DNA of 58,803 nt. Source: Paenarthrobacter nitroguajacolicus (lineage in GTDB: Bacteria > Actinomycetota > Actinomycetes > Actinomycetales > Micrococcaceae). How positions within the stretch are numbered: the first letter of the stretch is position 1; the number at the start of each line of letters is the position of its first letter. Below are positions 31,027 through 39,634 of the stretch, piece after piece. The position numbers and the translations under genes were made by a program. The notes beneath the pieces were generated by a model. The model searched no databases. It had not been told where the DNA came from and saw only the letters and a program-made list of their open reading frames with translations. The stretch spans positions 1 through 58,803 of the forward strand of contig NZ_JAQPPK010000030.1 of NCBI RefSeq assembly GCF_029952445.1. The letters run 5' to 3'.

Positions 31027-32989
31027 GTTCCGAGGAACCGCTTGCCTTCTGTTCAGCGTCCACGTAAGCCTGTGCTTCCTTGGCTCGCCGGCGCATAAGG
31101 ATGGTCCGGGCTGCAAACGCGAGGCCCAGCACCAGCACCGCAGCTCCGATCCACCAGGCGTAGGGACGGTAGTCGTCGGTGACAGCCTTTTGCGGAACCA
31201 CCACGTTGCTTTCCAACAAGACCGGCGTTCCTGAGGGCTGGGTGACCAGCAGGTTCCGGGACAGCGACGCCCAGCCGCCCTCAACGCCACTGATGTGGTC
31301 GGCCAATGAGGACTGCAATGTGGCTGCAGCATTGTCACCTTCCGGCGCCCAAGCACCCAGGAGCAGCAGATCGCGGCCACCTTGTTCGAACGCCTCCAGG
31401 ACCCCGAACGGCGCCGACGTGCCCACCCCGTATTCGACGTCGTCCGGGGCTATGGTGCGGAACTCCGCCAACCGCAGGGGTGCCGAGAGCTTGTTGGCCA
31501 CCTCGCCGGTGGCGCCCACCACCAGCCCGGATTCGCTGGAGCCGGCCAAAGTATCGAGGCCCACCAGACGGGCGTCCAAAAGTGTGGCACTTTCCCGCTG
31601 CAGCGAAGCCATCAACGTGGCCGCATTGACCGTGTTGGCCTGCGCGTTGCCGTCACCGAAAGCCACGGGAACGCCCTGCCCCAAGGCTTGTGGGAACCGT
31701 GCAAAACCGGCCTTCAGGGATCCACCCCGGGCTGCCGTCAACGTGCTGCCCGCAGTGTCCACCGTTACCTCCATGGGCATCACACCGGCAGGTCCGTCGC
31801 AATCCCCGCCCACGGGAAGGGCAGCGAGCCGGATCCGGAGGCCATTGTTGGCCTGCAGCTGCCCGGCAGGTACCTCGGCGTCCACCGAAAAGCTGTCACC
31901 GCCGTCGAGATTTTTTGAACTGAGCAGGTAATCGTTCCAGAAGACCGAAAGCTGGGCCTGCGCGTTGTTCGGGACGGCCGTGTGCGTCCCTTTGAGCTGG
32001 ACCTTCACCGACTGGACGGGGCCGCCGAACTGCGACTGGCTCACGCCCACGTACGACTCCGGGGTCCCGTAGCCGGAGAGTTTCAGCGTCTTGCTGCCGA
32101 GGTCCTGGAGGCTTTGCTGCAATCCCGGCGATGCAGGCAGAGCGGACGTCAGCCCGGTCACGGAAGAGGTCACGGCGAGCGCGGTCTTGTCGCTGGCGAG
32201 GGCACGTGCGGCGGTGCGGAGTTGTTCGTCGTGGCCGCTGAGGACGAGCTGCGGGAGGCCGGCCGCGGTGGCCAGTTTGGTACCGGCCTCGCCTTGGTCG
32301 CCAACCACGCTGAGGATCCGGCTTCCCGGCGGAAGGCTCGCTGCGGTGGCGGCGAGTCCGGCTTCCGGAACCACGCTGACGGACGCCTCCGGGTAGCGCT
32401 GCGACATCGCTGCGGAGGCCACCATGATGGCCGCCGAAACATCCGCGCCCGGATCCGCGGGGACGGGAAGCACGACGGCGGGCACGGACACCGGGAAGAA
32501 ACCGCCGACCGTGGTGGGAACCTCTGGAGTTCCGGAGAAGTCGACTGCCAGGTTGTTGAGCGTGGCCGTCGCGTTGGCCAGGACACACATAGTCTGTGTA
32601 GCCGGGATGAATTGCAGTCCGACCGTCAACTGTTGGTTGACAACGTCCGCGCTGCTGACGGCCTGGTCCAGTGCGACAGTGGCTGCTGCGTTGGCTTCGA
32701 GGATTACCCTGCCGTTGACTGTTGCGCGGACCGTCCCTTCCGGCTTTCCGGTGACCACAATGCTGCCCCTGATCCGGCTCGGTTCCAGCCCCGCGGTTAC
32801 CGGCACCACAACTGTTTGCTCGGTTTGGCCGGCCATGGCCGAAACACTCGACGATGCCCGTACCACCGCTCCCTGCGAGGGTTCGGCGGCGGCCATCGGT
32901 GCGGTGAGGGCGGAAACCGCCAGGGTTGCGGCGCAGGCAATCAGGGCGGCTGCGGTACGGGGTCGGGCTCTGGCAGGGTATTGGGTCAC
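31016..32989 (-). CDS. BcsB-like exported protein with C-terminal membrane anchor
   Basis: 657 aa, GTG start with AGGA 8-9 nt upstream. Signal peptide (about 1-36, ending AAA-E), a large all-beta ectodomain, and one TM near residues 611-630 followed by a short basic tail (RTILMRRRAKEAQAYVD). The layout and repeats such as SVFWNDYLLSSKNLDGGDSFSVD and LRIRLAALPVG resemble BcsB, the periplasmic partner of bacterial cellulose synthase. It is the first gene of the glycosyltransferase operon. I infer a role in guiding the polymer out of the membrane. BcsB is quite divergent across phyla, so the family call is moderate. Confidence 0.72.
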   Translation of the reverse strand: MTQYPARARPRTAAALIACAATLAVSALTAPMAAAEPSQGAVVRASSSVSAMAGQTEQTVVVPVTAGLEPSRIRGSIVVTGKPEGTVRATVNGRVILEANAAATVALDQAVSSADVVNQQLTVGLQFIPATQTMCVLANATATLNNLAVDFSGTPEVPTTVGGFFPVSVPAVVLPVPADPGADVSAAIMVASAAMSQRYPEASVSVVPEAGLAATAASLPPGSRILSVVGDQGEAGTKLATAAGLPQLVLSGHDEQLRTAARALASDKTALAVTSSVTGLTSALPASPGLQQSLQDLGSKTLKLSGYGTPESYVGVSQSQFGGPVQSVKVQLKGTHTAVPNNAQAQLSVFWNDYLLSSKNLDGGDSFSVDAEVPAGQLQANNGLRIRLAALPVGGDCDGPAGVMPMEVTVDTAGSTLTAARGGSLKAGFARFPQALGQGVPVAFGDGNAQANTVNAATLMASLQRESATLLDARLVGLDTLAGSSESGLVVGATGEVANKLSAPLRLAEFRTIAPDDVEYGVGTSAPFGVLEAFEQGGRDLLLLGAWAPEGDNAAATLQSSLADHISGVEGGWASLSRNLLVTQPSGTPVLLESNVVVPQKAVTDDYRPYAWWIGAAVLVLGLAFAARTILMRRRAKEAQAYVDAEQKASGSSEHGK

Positions 32990-33114
32990 GATGTCAGTCC
33001 TGGGTAACTAGCAGCGGATGAGTCACGGGCCTGTTTAGGCCAACCTCATAGACACTGCCGGGCCGAACTCAAGACCCCTTGCTGCGTTCGCTCAAGATTC
33101 CGTCAAGACGTGAA

Positions 33115-33179
33115 GCAACGCGGGGTCACTTATGGCCCATAAAAGCCCCTGACATGGGCCTTAAGTGACCCCGCGTTGC
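33115..33179. repeat. Palindromic intergenic repeat, family A, copy 3
   Basis: 26-bp arms (33115-33140, 33154-33179) with a single mismatch (A to T in the right arm). Unlike the other copies, it lies between divergent genes: the BcsB-like gene starts at 32989 on the minus strand and DUF503 starts at about 33195 on the plus strand. So a plain terminator role does not fit well here. Confidence 0.8.
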
Positions 33180-33194
33180 TGTTGAATGGGGTGT

Positions 33195-33488
33195 ATGTGG
33201 ATCGGGTGGATCGAATTCGACGTCCTTTTGGGCGATATTCATAGCCTCAAGGAAAAGCGTTCCTTGGTGCGGCCTTTGGTCGCTGAACTCAAACGGCGCT
33301 TCGAGGTTTCGGCGGCCGAGACCGGCTTCCAGGACCAGTACCGGCGTGCACTGATAGGCGCCGCTTTGGTGGCCCCGGATCACGCCCACCTTCAGCAAAT
33401 GCTCGACGCCGTTGAACGGTTCGTGGCTGCCAGGCCTGAGTTTGAGCTACTCAGCGCCCGGCAGCGGGAGCTGCACAGCGAAGACTAG
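33195..33488 (+). CDS. DUF503 family protein
   Basis: 97 aa from ATG at 33195 (MWIGWIEFDVLLGDIHSLKEKRSLVRPLVAELKRRF in outline); an ATG three codons earlier also exists and neither has a clear ribosome-binding site. DUF503 proteins are small ferredoxin-like alpha/beta folds, often near rbfA/infB; their function is not settled. The HSLKEKRS motif and the length fit well. It starts 16 bp after a family-A palindrome and converges on the GntR gene. Confidence 0.85.
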   Translation: MWIGWIEFDVLLGDIHSLKEKRSLVRPLVAELKRRFEVSAAETGFQDQYRRALIGAALVAPDHAHLQQMLDAVERFVAARPEFELLSARQRELHSED

Positions 33489-33501
33489 TAGCCGATGACG
33501 G

Positions 33502-34143
33502 CTAGTATCCGATGACGGCCCAGCGGGTGGAGTCCAAGTGGGCGTCGATCGCATCGTGCGCCGCCTCGAGGCTCCGGCTGCGCAGGGCGTCCACGATCAA
33601 CTGGTGCTCGCGCAGTACGTCCTCGGCACGGTCGGTGCCTTGACTGACTGCCTTGACGCCAATCCTGAGTTGCTTCTGCCTGAGCGAAGCGTAGAAGTCG
33701 GCCAGGACAGGATTTCCCCCTGCCCGGACCATGAGGGTGTGGAACTCTGTGTCCAACTCGATGAACCTCGCGGCATCGGCTTTGGCATCGAGCTGCTGGT
33801 CAATGATGTGTTGGAAGGCATCGATTTGCGCAACCGGCATTGTCGCCACTGCCGAGACAGCCCACTTTTCCACCACTGACCTGGCCTGCAGGATGGCCCG
33901 CACCTCGGGATCGGAGATCGGCGGCACAAACGCACCCTTGTGGGGGATGCGCTTCACGAAACCTTCAGCTTCGAGGCGCAACAAGGCTTCCCTCACCGGC
34001 GTACGGGAGGTACCTGTGGTCTTGGCCAGTACGGCCTCGTTGAGGAAAGTTTCTTCCTCCCGCGGCAGCGCTGCGATGTAGCTTTTCATCCACTGGTAGG
34101 CCACTTCGGGCTGCGACTGTGCAGCGGGGGTCATCTGGATCAT
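33502..34143 (-). CDS. GntR-family regulator (FCD subfamily) of the adjacent catabolic operon
   Basis: 213 aa. Winged helix (about 15-75: EAVLAKTTGTSRTPVREALLRLEAEGFVKRIPHKGAFV) and an FCD ligand-binding domain with metal-type residues (ELDTEFHTLMVRAGGN, REHQLIVDALRSR). It is divergent from the MFS gene at 34332. The perfect palindrome GTTGTATACAAC at 34203 lies between them and fits an FCD-GntR operator. It is likely the repressor of the 34332-39624 operon, released by the substrate or an intermediate. Confidence 0.9.
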   Translation of the reverse strand: MIQMTPAAQSQPEVAYQWMKSYIAALPREEETFLNEAVLAKTTGTSRTPVREALLRLEAEGFVKRIPHKGAFVPPISDPEVRAILQARSVVEKWAVSAVATMPVAQIDAFQHIIDQQLDAKADAARFIELDTEFHTLMVRAGGNPVLADFYASLRQKQLRIGVKAVSQGTDRAEDVLREHQLIVDALRSRSLEAAHDAIDAHLDSTRWAVIGY

Positions 34144-34202
34144 GCAGAGCCTTTCTCGCGAAGCCCAGTATACGAGCTACGTTCTGCATTCACTATAGAC
34201 AG

Positions 34203-34214
34203 GTTGTATACAAC
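34203..34214. promoter_or_regulatory. Palindromic operator GTTGTATACAAC
   Basis: Perfect 12-bp palindrome 60 bp upstream of the GntR start and about 120 bp before the MFS start. TTGTATACAA-type sites are typical of FCD-subfamily GntR regulators. CACTATAGAC just before it could be a -10 region. Confidence 0.65.
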
Positions 34215-34331
34215 TCGTCTACAGTGATGTTCCAGTGATTCAACTCACTGAATTGGAACCCCTCATCTCCGTTGGAGACGGGCCCCTCCCTCCCCCAGGA
34301 AGCCCCGTCTCCACCCGCAAAGGATCCCCAC

Positions 34332-35717
34332 ATGACCGATTTGAAGAAAGCCGAGCTAAGGCAGCAGAAGCACTCCAGCCTGCCTGTGGTTGCTGCATCG
34401 AGCCTCGCCGGCACCGCCGTTGAGTGGTACGACTTCTTTCTCTACGGCACGGCCGCTGCGCTGGTATTCAACAAGCTCTTCTTCCCCACTGACGATCCCC
34501 TTGTCGGCACCATGCTGGCACTGGGAACGTTCGCTGCCGGCTTCCTCGCCCGTCCCCTTGGCGCAATTGTCCTGGGGCACCTTGGCGACAAACACGGGCG
34601 CCGCGCCACCTTGGTGGCCAGCCTGATGCTTATGGGCGTCGCAACGACGCTTATTGCCTTCATCCCTTCGTACGCAGCCATCGGCATCGCAGCACCGTTG
34701 CTGCTGCTGTTGCTGCGGCTGATCCAAGGATTCGCACTCGGCGGCGAATGGGGCGGAGCCGTCCTCCTGGTCTCCGAGCACAGCAATGACAGCTCGCGGC
34801 GCGCATTCTGGTCATCCTGGCCGAACATGGGTCCGCCCCTGGGCAACCTCATGGCCGCAGGCGTCCTCGCCATCCTCGCCGCTACCCTGCCGGAGAGCGA
34901 GTTCCTGGCATGGGGTTGGCGCATAGCCTTCGGACTGTCCGCACTGCTGGTTATTATTGGCCTGGTCCTCCGCCTGTACGTGCAGGAAACCCCGCTGTTC
35001 AAGGAAGCACAGCGCAAGCGCGAGGCCCAGGCCGGCACGGAACGCAAAATGCCTCTGGCCATCCTTTTCCGCCGCAACTGGCGCGAAATCCTCATCGCCA
35101 CCGGAAGTCGGATGGGCGAAAACGCGGGCTTCTACATCTACTCGCTGTTCATCATCACGTACGTCACCCAGATCATGGGGCTGCAACGGCAGACCGGACT
35201 GACCGCAGTCATGATCGGCCAGGCGGTGGCCGTCGTCGCAATTCCCGTCCTCGCCTTGTACGCGGACCGGGTGGGCCGGAAGCCCATCATGATCGGAGCT
35301 TCGATCGCCACGGTGGTGTGGGCGTTCGCGTTCTTCGCCTTGCTCAACACTGGCCAGGCGTGGGGCATCATCGCGGCGGCCGTCGGAGGCCTGTTGATCT
35401 TCGCCGCGTACAGCTCGGTGATCGGCGCCTTCTTCTCCGAGTTGTTCCCCACCGATGTCCGGTACAGCGGCACTTCCGTGGCCTACAACCTGGCCTCGCT
35501 GATAGCCGGTTCGCTGTCTCCCATCATCGCCCTGGCGCTGTACAGCGCCTTCGGCACCGGCTACGCCATCGGCATCTACCTCGCAGGAATGGGCCTGATC
35601 TCCATGGTCTCCGTGATGTTCGCCAAAGAGACCAAGGGACTCAAGCTCAGTGATTTGGATGAGCCGAGCGCCGAGCCCACCGCCGAGTTCGCCAACATAG
35701 ACAAGGAACAAGCATGA
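34332..35717 (+). CDS. MFS transporter, metabolite:H+ symporter (MHS) type
   Basis: 461 aa from ATG at 34332 (MTDLKKAELRQ), with AAAGGA upstream; the longer in-frame form lacks a site. Twelve TM segments. Signature regions: GTAVEWYDFFLYGTAAALVF near the N-terminus, RPLGAIVLGHLGDKHGRRATL (the MFS loop 2-3 motif) and a repeat in ALYADRVGRKPIM. MHS members import carboxylates and related small acids with protons. First gene of a six-gene operon; its ATGA stop/start overlap with the amidase gene suggests tight coupling. Confidence 0.92.
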   Translation: MTDLKKAELRQQKHSSLPVVAASSLAGTAVEWYDFFLYGTAAALVFNKLFFPTDDPLVGTMLALGTFAAGFLARPLGAIVLGHLGDKHGRRATLVASLMLMGVATTLIAFIPSYAAIGIAAPLLLLLLRLIQGFALGGEWGGAVLLVSEHSNDSSRRAFWSSWPNMGPPLGNLMAAGVLAILAATLPESEFLAWGWRIAFGLSALLVIIGLVLRLYVQETPLFKEAQRKREAQAGTERKMPLAILFRRNWREILIATGSRMGENAGFYIYSLFIITYVTQIMGLQRQTGLTAVMIGQAVAVVAIPVLALYADRVGRKPIMIGASIATVVWAFAFFALLNTGQAWGIIAAAVGGLLIFAAYSSVIGAFFSELFPTDVRYSGTSVAYNLASLIAGSLSPIIALALYSAFGTGYAIGIYLAGMGLISMVSVMFAKETKGLKLSDLDEPSAEPTAEFANIDKEQA

Positions 35718-36508
35718 AAATCGCACTGGTCCAGGTGGCCAGCCCGGACGCCGAAACCCGCGAGGACCGGATCGACCGCGTCGAGAAGATCCTCCGCAGC
35801 ATCAACGGCGCTGAGCTGATCGTCCTGCCGGAACTGTGGAGTGCAGGCTACTTCCACTTCGATGACTATGCGGCGCTGGCCGAAACGCTGGATGGGCCCA
35901 CCGTTTCCATGTGCTCCAGGGTGGCGGCGGAGCTGGGCGTCCATCTTCACCTCGGCAGCATCATCGAGGCCGGCGAAGGCGGGCAACTCAGCAACACGTC
36001 TATCTTGCTGGGCCCGGATGGCAGCGTGGTCCACACGTACCGCAAGATCCACGTATTCGGATACAAATCAAAGGAGGCCGAGCTCCTGACGGCCGGGACG
36101 TCACTGCCCGTGGCCGCACTCCCGTTCGGGGCCACCGCAGGAATCACGTGCTACGACCTTCGTTTCCCCGGCTTGTGGATGGAGCTCAGCACCCGTGGAG
36201 CGGAAATCGTGATCGTCCCGGCGGCCTGGCCGGCAGCCCGACGTGAACACTGGCGCCTGCTCAGCACCGCCCGGGCCTTGGAACACCAGATCTTCGTGGT
36301 GGCCTGCAACGCTGCCGGCACCCAGGAAGGCGTTGAGCTCGGGGGCCACAGCAGGGTGGTGGATCCGGCCGGCAAGGTAATCGCTGAAGCCGACGCCGGG
36401 GAGTCGGTCCTCATGGTGGACATCGATCCCGCCCAGGTCAGCACGGTCCGCAACGAGTTCCCCGTGATCAACGATCGCCTGGCCAGCTACCAAACTCTGA
36501 CCGTCTAA
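35714..36508 (+). CDS. Carbon-nitrogen hydrolase (nitrilase superfamily amidase)
   Basis: 264 aa. Glu-Lys-Cys triad visible: E40 (LPELWSAG), K111 (YRKIHVFG) and C146 (ITCYDLRFP). It is the right length for the amidase and N-carbamoyl-amino-acid-hydrolase branches. It cleaves a non-peptide C-N bond (amide, carbamoyl or nitrile). In this operon it would release nitrogen from an imported compound or from a ring-opened product. The ATG overlaps the MFS stop by 4 bases. Confidence 0.92.
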   Translation: MKIALVQVASPDAETREDRIDRVEKILRSINGAELIVLPELWSAGYFHFDDYAALAETLDGPTVSMCSRVAAELGVHLHLGSIIEAGEGGQLSNTSILLGPDGSVVHTYRKIHVFGYKSKEAELLTAGTSLPVAALPFGATAGITCYDLRFPGLWMELSTRGAEIVIVPAAWPAARREHWRLLSTARALEHQIFVVACNAAGTQEGVELGGHSRVVDPAGKVIAEADAGESVLMVDIDPAQVSTVRNEFPVINDRLASYQTLTV

Positions 36509-36517
36509 GGAAACCCC

Positions 36518-37237
36518 ATGGAAATACAGCAAATACAGCAAACAACACGGCAAGTCCCGCTCACTTTCAGGGTGGTCGGTACAGGGAACAGTGCCGGCAC
36601 GGACAAAACAATCACGCTCACGGACTTCCACGCAGTGGTGGCCGGTTACACAGGCCGCGATCCGGAAGCAGTGCAGCACCACATCGACGAGCTGGCGGCC
36701 ATCGGCGTGGCACCGCCTCCTGAGGTTCCAATGTTCTATCGCATGGACTCGGACCTCTTCGAGACCTCCGGTGAGCATGACACCAGCCAGAACCTGACCT
36801 CCGGCGAAATCGAACCGCTGTACATCCGCCACGATGGCAAGTTCTACCTCGGCATCGGCTCGGACCACACGGACCGTGACATTGAAGCCCGGGACATCGG
36901 CGATTCCAAGCGTGCTTGCCCCAAACCCGTCGCCGGTGAGGTGATCGCCGTCGAAAACCTGGAGGGACTCGACCTCGACAACTGCACCGCGCGCTCCTGG
37001 GTGGACGGCGAGCTGTACCAGGAAGGTCCGCTGAGCGGCCTGCGCAAGCCGGCCGACGTCGTCGAGCGTCTCTTGGCGCGAACCGATATTGGCGACGCCG
37101 ACTTCATGTGCCTCGGCGGCACCCTGCCGCTGCTGAAGGGAAAGTTCGTGGATGGAACTTCCTGGAAGTTGGAGCTCTCATTCCCGAATGGGACCACCAT
37201 TGAACATAACTACAAAATCAAGAAAGGCTCACTCTGA
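36518..37237 (+). CDS. DUF2848 family protein
   Basis: 239 aa behind AAGGAAACCCC. Sequence blocks EPLYIRHDGKFYLGIGSDHTDRDIEARDIGDSKRACPKPV and GGTLPLLKGKFVDGTSW fit DUF2848, which I recall as related to the fumarylacetoacetate-hydrolase fold; biochemistry not established. D/E/H residues in GSDHTDRDIE could bind a divalent metal. It likely acts on a ring-cleaved or keto-acid intermediate. Its stop and the next start share one base (TGATG). Confidence 0.75.
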   Translation: MEIQQIQQTTRQVPLTFRVVGTGNSAGTDKTITLTDFHAVVAGYTGRDPEAVQHHIDELAAIGVAPPPEVPMFYRMDSDLFETSGEHDTSQNLTSGEIEPLYIRHDGKFYLGIGSDHTDRDIEARDIGDSKRACPKPVAGEVIAVENLEGLDLDNCTARSWVDGELYQEGPLSGLRKPADVVERLLARTDIGDADFMCLGGTLPLLKGKFVDGTSWKLELSFPNGTTIEHNYKIKKGSL

Positions 37238-38709
37238 TGAGGACCGGAAAAGAGTACCTGAAGTCCCTGAACGACGGTCGGACAGTGATCCTCGACGGCG
37301 AGGTGGTGGGCAACGTGCTGGAACACCCGGCCTTCGCCAAGGTTGCCCACACCATGTCCGAACTGTTCGACATCGCAGCCGATCCTGCCAACGGCATGCA
37401 GTTCCACTCCGAGGAAATCGACGGACCCGCCAACCGCACGTTCGCGGCTCCACGCACGCAGGAAGAACTCGTCCTCCGCCGCCAGGCAATCGAAAAGTGG
37501 GCCAAGCACACCCACGGCTGGGTGGGCCGCAGCCCAGACCACGTCGGTACATTCTTTGCCGCTTTCGGCTCCCACCCCGAGGTCTTCAAGGACGAGAACA
37601 GGGACTTCGCCGGCAATGTGGAGCGGTACTACAAGAAGATCCTGTCCGAAAACCTCTACCTCTCCTACGCGATCATTCCCCCTCAGGTCTCCCGCGCAAC
37701 CACAGCGTCAGGGTGGGAGGGCGAGTACTTGCAGGTCGGCGTCGTGCGTGAAACCGAGGAGGGCATCATCGTCCGCGGTTCGCAGATGCTCGCAACCGGC
37801 GCCGCGATCGCCGACGAAGTCTTTGTCACCTGCATCAAGCCGCTGGGCCCGGACGACGTGGACTTCGCCGTCAGCTTCGCCATCCCCGTGTCGACGGACG
37901 GCCTGAAGCTCTACTGCCGCCGCCCGTTCGCCCCCGCTGCCACCAGCGATTTCGACTACCCCCTCACCAGCCACTACGACGAACCCGACGCCCTGGTGGT
38001 CTTTGACGACGTCCTCATTCCGTGGGACCGCGTGTTCATCGACCGGAACATCGACACCCTCCGCCGCCAGTTCTTCGAGACCGGCGCGCACGCCCTGGGC
38101 AACTGGCAGGCGCAGATCCGCTTCTCCACCAAGTTGAAGTTCATCGCCTCCGTGGCCCGCAAGGTCACACAGGTGAACGGCACGGACAAGATCCCCGGCG
38201 TGCAGGAAAAGCTTGGTGAGCTGGCGGCGATTGTCCAGTCGGTTGAATCCGCCGTCCTCGCTGCGGAATATACGGCAACAACGGACGACGCCGGCATGAG
38301 GGTTCCCGGGAAAGCCGCACTCTACGGGGCCATGGGCCTGCAGTCCGAGACCTACCCACGGGTGATTTCTATCCTGCGGGACCTGGTGGGCGGCGGCGTG
38401 CTGCAGTTGCCCTCGAGCGTCGCGGACATGACCAGCAGCGTGACCCGGCCGGACATGGAACGCTATGTGCAGTCCCCCGGCGTCGCCAGTGAGGAACGGG
38501 TCAAGCTGTTCAAGCTGGCCTGGGACATCATCGGTTCCGAATTTGCCGGACGTCACCAACAGTACGAAATGTTCTATGCCGGTGCACCCTTCGTGGTCCG
38601 CGGCGCCTACACCTACCGGAACTACGGCTACGACGCACTGGTCGCCGAACTGGACACGTTCCTCGGTTCCTACAGCATCAACAGCAGCACCGAGTCGGAA
38701 GGGATCTAG
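37237..38709 (+). CDS. HpaB-like FADH2-dependent monooxygenase (4-hydroxyphenylacetate 3-hydroxylase family)
   Basis: 490 aa, the usual family length. Matches: RTGKEYLKSLNDGRTVILDGEVVGNVLEHPAFA at the N-terminus, a central RGSQMLATGAAIADEVFVTCI, VVFDDVLIPWDRVFI and GAHALGNWQAQIRFSTKLKFI. The family includes HpaB, PvcC and 4-hydroxybutanoyl-CoA dehydratase. The flavin reductase two genes downstream makes a two-component oxygenase the best reading: reduced flavin plus O2 to hydroxylate an aromatic or heteroaromatic ring. Substrate not identifiable here. Confidence 0.9.
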   Translation: MRTGKEYLKSLNDGRTVILDGEVVGNVLEHPAFAKVAHTMSELFDIAADPANGMQFHSEEIDGPANRTFAAPRTQEELVLRRQAIEKWAKHTHGWVGRSPDHVGTFFAAFGSHPEVFKDENRDFAGNVERYYKKILSENLYLSYAIIPPQVSRATTASGWEGEYLQVGVVRETEEGIIVRGSQMLATGAAIADEVFVTCIKPLGPDDVDFAVSFAIPVSTDGLKLYCRRPFAPAATSDFDYPLTSHYDEPDALVVFDDVLIPWDRVFIDRNIDTLRRQFFETGAHALGNWQAQIRFSTKLKFIASVARKVTQVNGTDKIPGVQEKLGELAAIVQSVESAVLAAEYTATTDDAGMRVPGKAALYGAMGLQSETYPRVISILRDLVGGGVLQLPSSVADMTSSVTRPDMERYVQSPGVASEERVKLFKLAWDIIGSEFAGRHQQYEMFYAGAPFVVRGAYTYRNYGYDALVAELDTFLGSYSINSSTESEGI

Positions 38710-38711
38710 CC

Positions 38712-39098
38712 ATGGCAAAACCCGAATTCGAATTCACGCCCGTTTCTTCCGTGGACTTCGCACCCTGCAACCCGCACATCGAGGGCCTGTCCGAGGCCAT
38801 ACTTGCCCGAGATTCGGACAACGACTCCGTCACCCGCATCCTGAAGTTCGAGCCAGGAACGGACACCTCCCCCAACGGCGTCCTGACCCACGATTTCTGG
38901 GAAGAGGTCTTCATTTTCGAGGGCTCGTTCGTCGACCAACGCCTGGGAAGGACATTCAAGGCCGGCGACTGGGCCACCCGTCCGCCGGGCATGGAACACG
39001 GTCCGTGGGTTTCGGAGAACGGCGCCAAGATGTTCGAAGTCCGTTACTACACGGATTCCGTACCAGCAGATTCCGTCCAAGCAGACCGGAGCAACTGA
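38712..39098 (+). CDS. Cupin-domain protein
   Basis: 128 aa. Cupin-type motifs: GVLTHDFWEEVFIFEGSFVD (His/Glu of motif 1) and PPGMEHGPWVSENGAKMFEV (His of motif 2). Could be a metal-dependent dioxygenase, an isomerase or a binding protein. It starts 2 bases after the monooxygenase stop. Its place between the oxygenase and its flavin reductase suggests action on the hydroxylated product. Confidence 0.8.
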   Translation: MAKPEFEFTPVSSVDFAPCNPHIEGLSEAILARDSDNDSVTRILKFEPGTDTSPNGVLTHDFWEEVFIFEGSFVDQRLGRTFKAGDWATRPPGMEHGPWVSENGAKMFEVRYYTDSVPADSVQADRSN

Positions 39099-39099
39099 A

Positions 39100-39624
39100 A
39101 TGAGCCTCGCACCGCTTTTCACGGTTCCCGATGCCATGGGGATGCGCCGTGCCATGGGCCGCTTCCTCACAGGCGTCGCCGTCGTGACCACCAAGCACGA
39201 GGACGAGCTTTACGGTATGACCATCAGTTCGCTCACGTCCATCAGCCTGGAGCCGCCCATCCTGATGATTTCGCTGAACTTCGGCACACGGACGGGCGAG
39301 GCCCTGCTGGAGAGTGGCAAGTTCGCGGTTTCCATCCTCGGCTCCAAGCAGGAATCGATTGCCCGGCGGTTCGCGGTGCGGGGCGGTGACCGGTTCGGTG
39401 AAGGAGACTTTGACGTGACCGACAACGGCCTGCCGGTGATCAAGGGCGCCCTCGCCCAGGCGGACTGCACGGTTGTGCAAACATACGACGTCGGCGATCA
39501 CCAGGTCTTCTTCGGCCAGGTCACCACTTGCCGGGACCGGGACGGCGAAGTGCTGGCGTTCAAGGCAGGCCGCTTCGGTTCCTTCAGCGACTTCGGTCAC
39601 GCCGAGATTCCCTGGATGTTCTAG
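39100..39624 (+). CDS. Flavin reductase (HpaC-like)
   Basis: 174 aa with GGAG upstream. FMN-binding split-barrel pattern: MRRAMGRFLTGVAVVTTKH, GMTISSLTSISLEPPILMISLN and FGQVTTCRDRDGEVLAF. It reduces FAD or FMN with NADH for the HpaB-like oxygenase in the same operon. Followed directly by a family-A palindrome with a T-tract, so the operon probably ends here. Confidence 0.92.
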   Translation: MSLAPLFTVPDAMGMRRAMGRFLTGVAVVTTKHEDELYGMTISSLTSISLEPPILMISLNFGTRTGEALLESGKFAVSILGSKQESIARRFAVRGGDRFGEGDFDVTDNGLPVIKGALAQADCTVVQTYDVGDHQVFFGQVTTCRDRDGEVLAFKAGRFGSFSDFGHAEIPWMF

Positions 39625-39634
39625 CCTCCCCTGG

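Noticed and set aside
31027..31380. N-terminal extension of the GT39-like gene (118 extra codons)
   Set aside because: It is the shifted frame of the BcsB-like gene: Cys/Arg/Trp-rich, with no membrane or signal features. The ATG at 31026 fits the family start.
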